Of a stretch of 5,805 nt of DNA, positions 5,614 to 5,805 are shown in pieces. The position numbers were made by a program, and so were the translations under genes. Source of the stretch: Bacteroidia bacterium (GTDB taxonomy: Bacteria > Bacteroidota > Bacteroidia > Chitinophagales > Saprospiraceae); NCBI GenBank assembly GCA_030431945.1, contig JAUIIF010000310.1, forward strand, positions 1 through 5,805. Direction: 5' to 3'. Each line of letters opens with the position of its first letter. Within the stretch, counting starts at the first letter, position 1. Under the pieces are notes generated by a model. It worked only from the letters and a program-made list of their open reading frames with translations. It did no database searches and had not been told where the DNA came from.

Positions 5614-5805
5614 ATGAAAAAATTCCTGCTGCTTTCTCTGCTCCTGTTTGCCGGTCTGGTGCTCCCAGCGCAAGCACCTACTGCACCTCACCGGCCATCG
5701 CGGGCGATAAACTTCCCGAATCCCCCGGGCCTGGTCACCCTGGTGGCAGACCTCCACATCCACACGGTGTTTTCTGACGGCAGCGTCTGGCCGGACATCC
5801 GGGTC
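5614..5805 (+). CDS. Exported PHP-domain phosphoesterase (Sb-PDE-like), N-terminal part
   Basis: The first 64 residues of a gene that runs off the right edge; the frame from the ATG at 5614 is open to the last base. Residues 1-21 form a Sec signal peptide (MKK, Leu-rich core, likely cleavage after AQA). After a short linker and INFPNPPG (32-39) comes DLHIHTVFSDGSVWPDIRV (46-64), the first metal-binding motif of the PHP (polymerase and histidinol phosphatase) family, with H48, H50 and D55. An exported PHP protein starting with an INFP...PG stretch and continuing HTVFSDGSVWP fits, from memory, the group annotated as Sb-PDE family phosphodiesterases, common in Bacteroidota. The likely role is metal-dependent phosphoester hydrolysis in the periplasm; substrate unknown. 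The remaining metal ligands lie outside the window, so catalytic integrity cannot be judged. It is divergent from the CotH-like gene. Confidence 0.85.
   Translation, partial: MKKFLLLSLLLFAGLVLPAQAPTAPHRPSRAINFPNPPGLVTLVADLHIHTVFSDGSVWPDIRV

Overview
The window looks like a chromosomal segment from a GC-rich member of the Bacteroidota, most like the Saprospiraceae/Lewinella group. This is an inference from several signs: the flavour of the proteins (exported M28 peptidase with a C-terminal FN3 domain, exported PHP phosphoesterase of the Sb-PDE type), weak or absent Shine-Dalgarno sequences, and promoter-like TAnnTTTG elements of the Bacteroidota type. No mobile element, CRISPR array, tRNA or rRNA is visible.

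Layout: five protein genes are supported. On the minus strand, hldD (866-1837, ADP-L-glycero-D-manno-heptose 6-epimerase) lies 28 bases upstream of fbp (class I fructose-1,6-bisphosphatase, cut by the left edge at residue 279). They probably form one transcript, driven from a perfect TAnnTTTG element at 1928-1935. A 500-base GC-rich gene-free stretch (1838-2337) holds a long imperfect hairpin at 1981-2059 and separates this pair from a divergent exported M28-family metallopeptidase (2338-3714, +). That gene converges on an exported protein of unknown function with CotH/protein-kinase-like motifs (3860-4939, -). A second gene-free stretch (4940-5613) has an AT-rich half and a GC-rich half, with an inverted repeat at 5312-5337. 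It leads into the start of an exported PHP-domain phosphoesterase (5614 to the right edge, +).

Function: fbp and hldD belong to central sugar metabolism and lipopolysaccharide heptose synthesis, and both act on sugar phosphates or their activated derivatives in the cytoplasm. The other three genes encode proteins with Sec-type signal peptides that should act in the periplasm or outside the cell. They face in alternating directions and show no operon link, so I see no assembled multi-gene system here. The points most worth a second look are the M28 peptidase in which the usual first zinc-ligand His is an Asp, the exported kinase-fold-like protein, the two intergenic hairpin structures, and a shared TAnCTTA element exactly 12 bases before the start codons of the two plus-strand genes.
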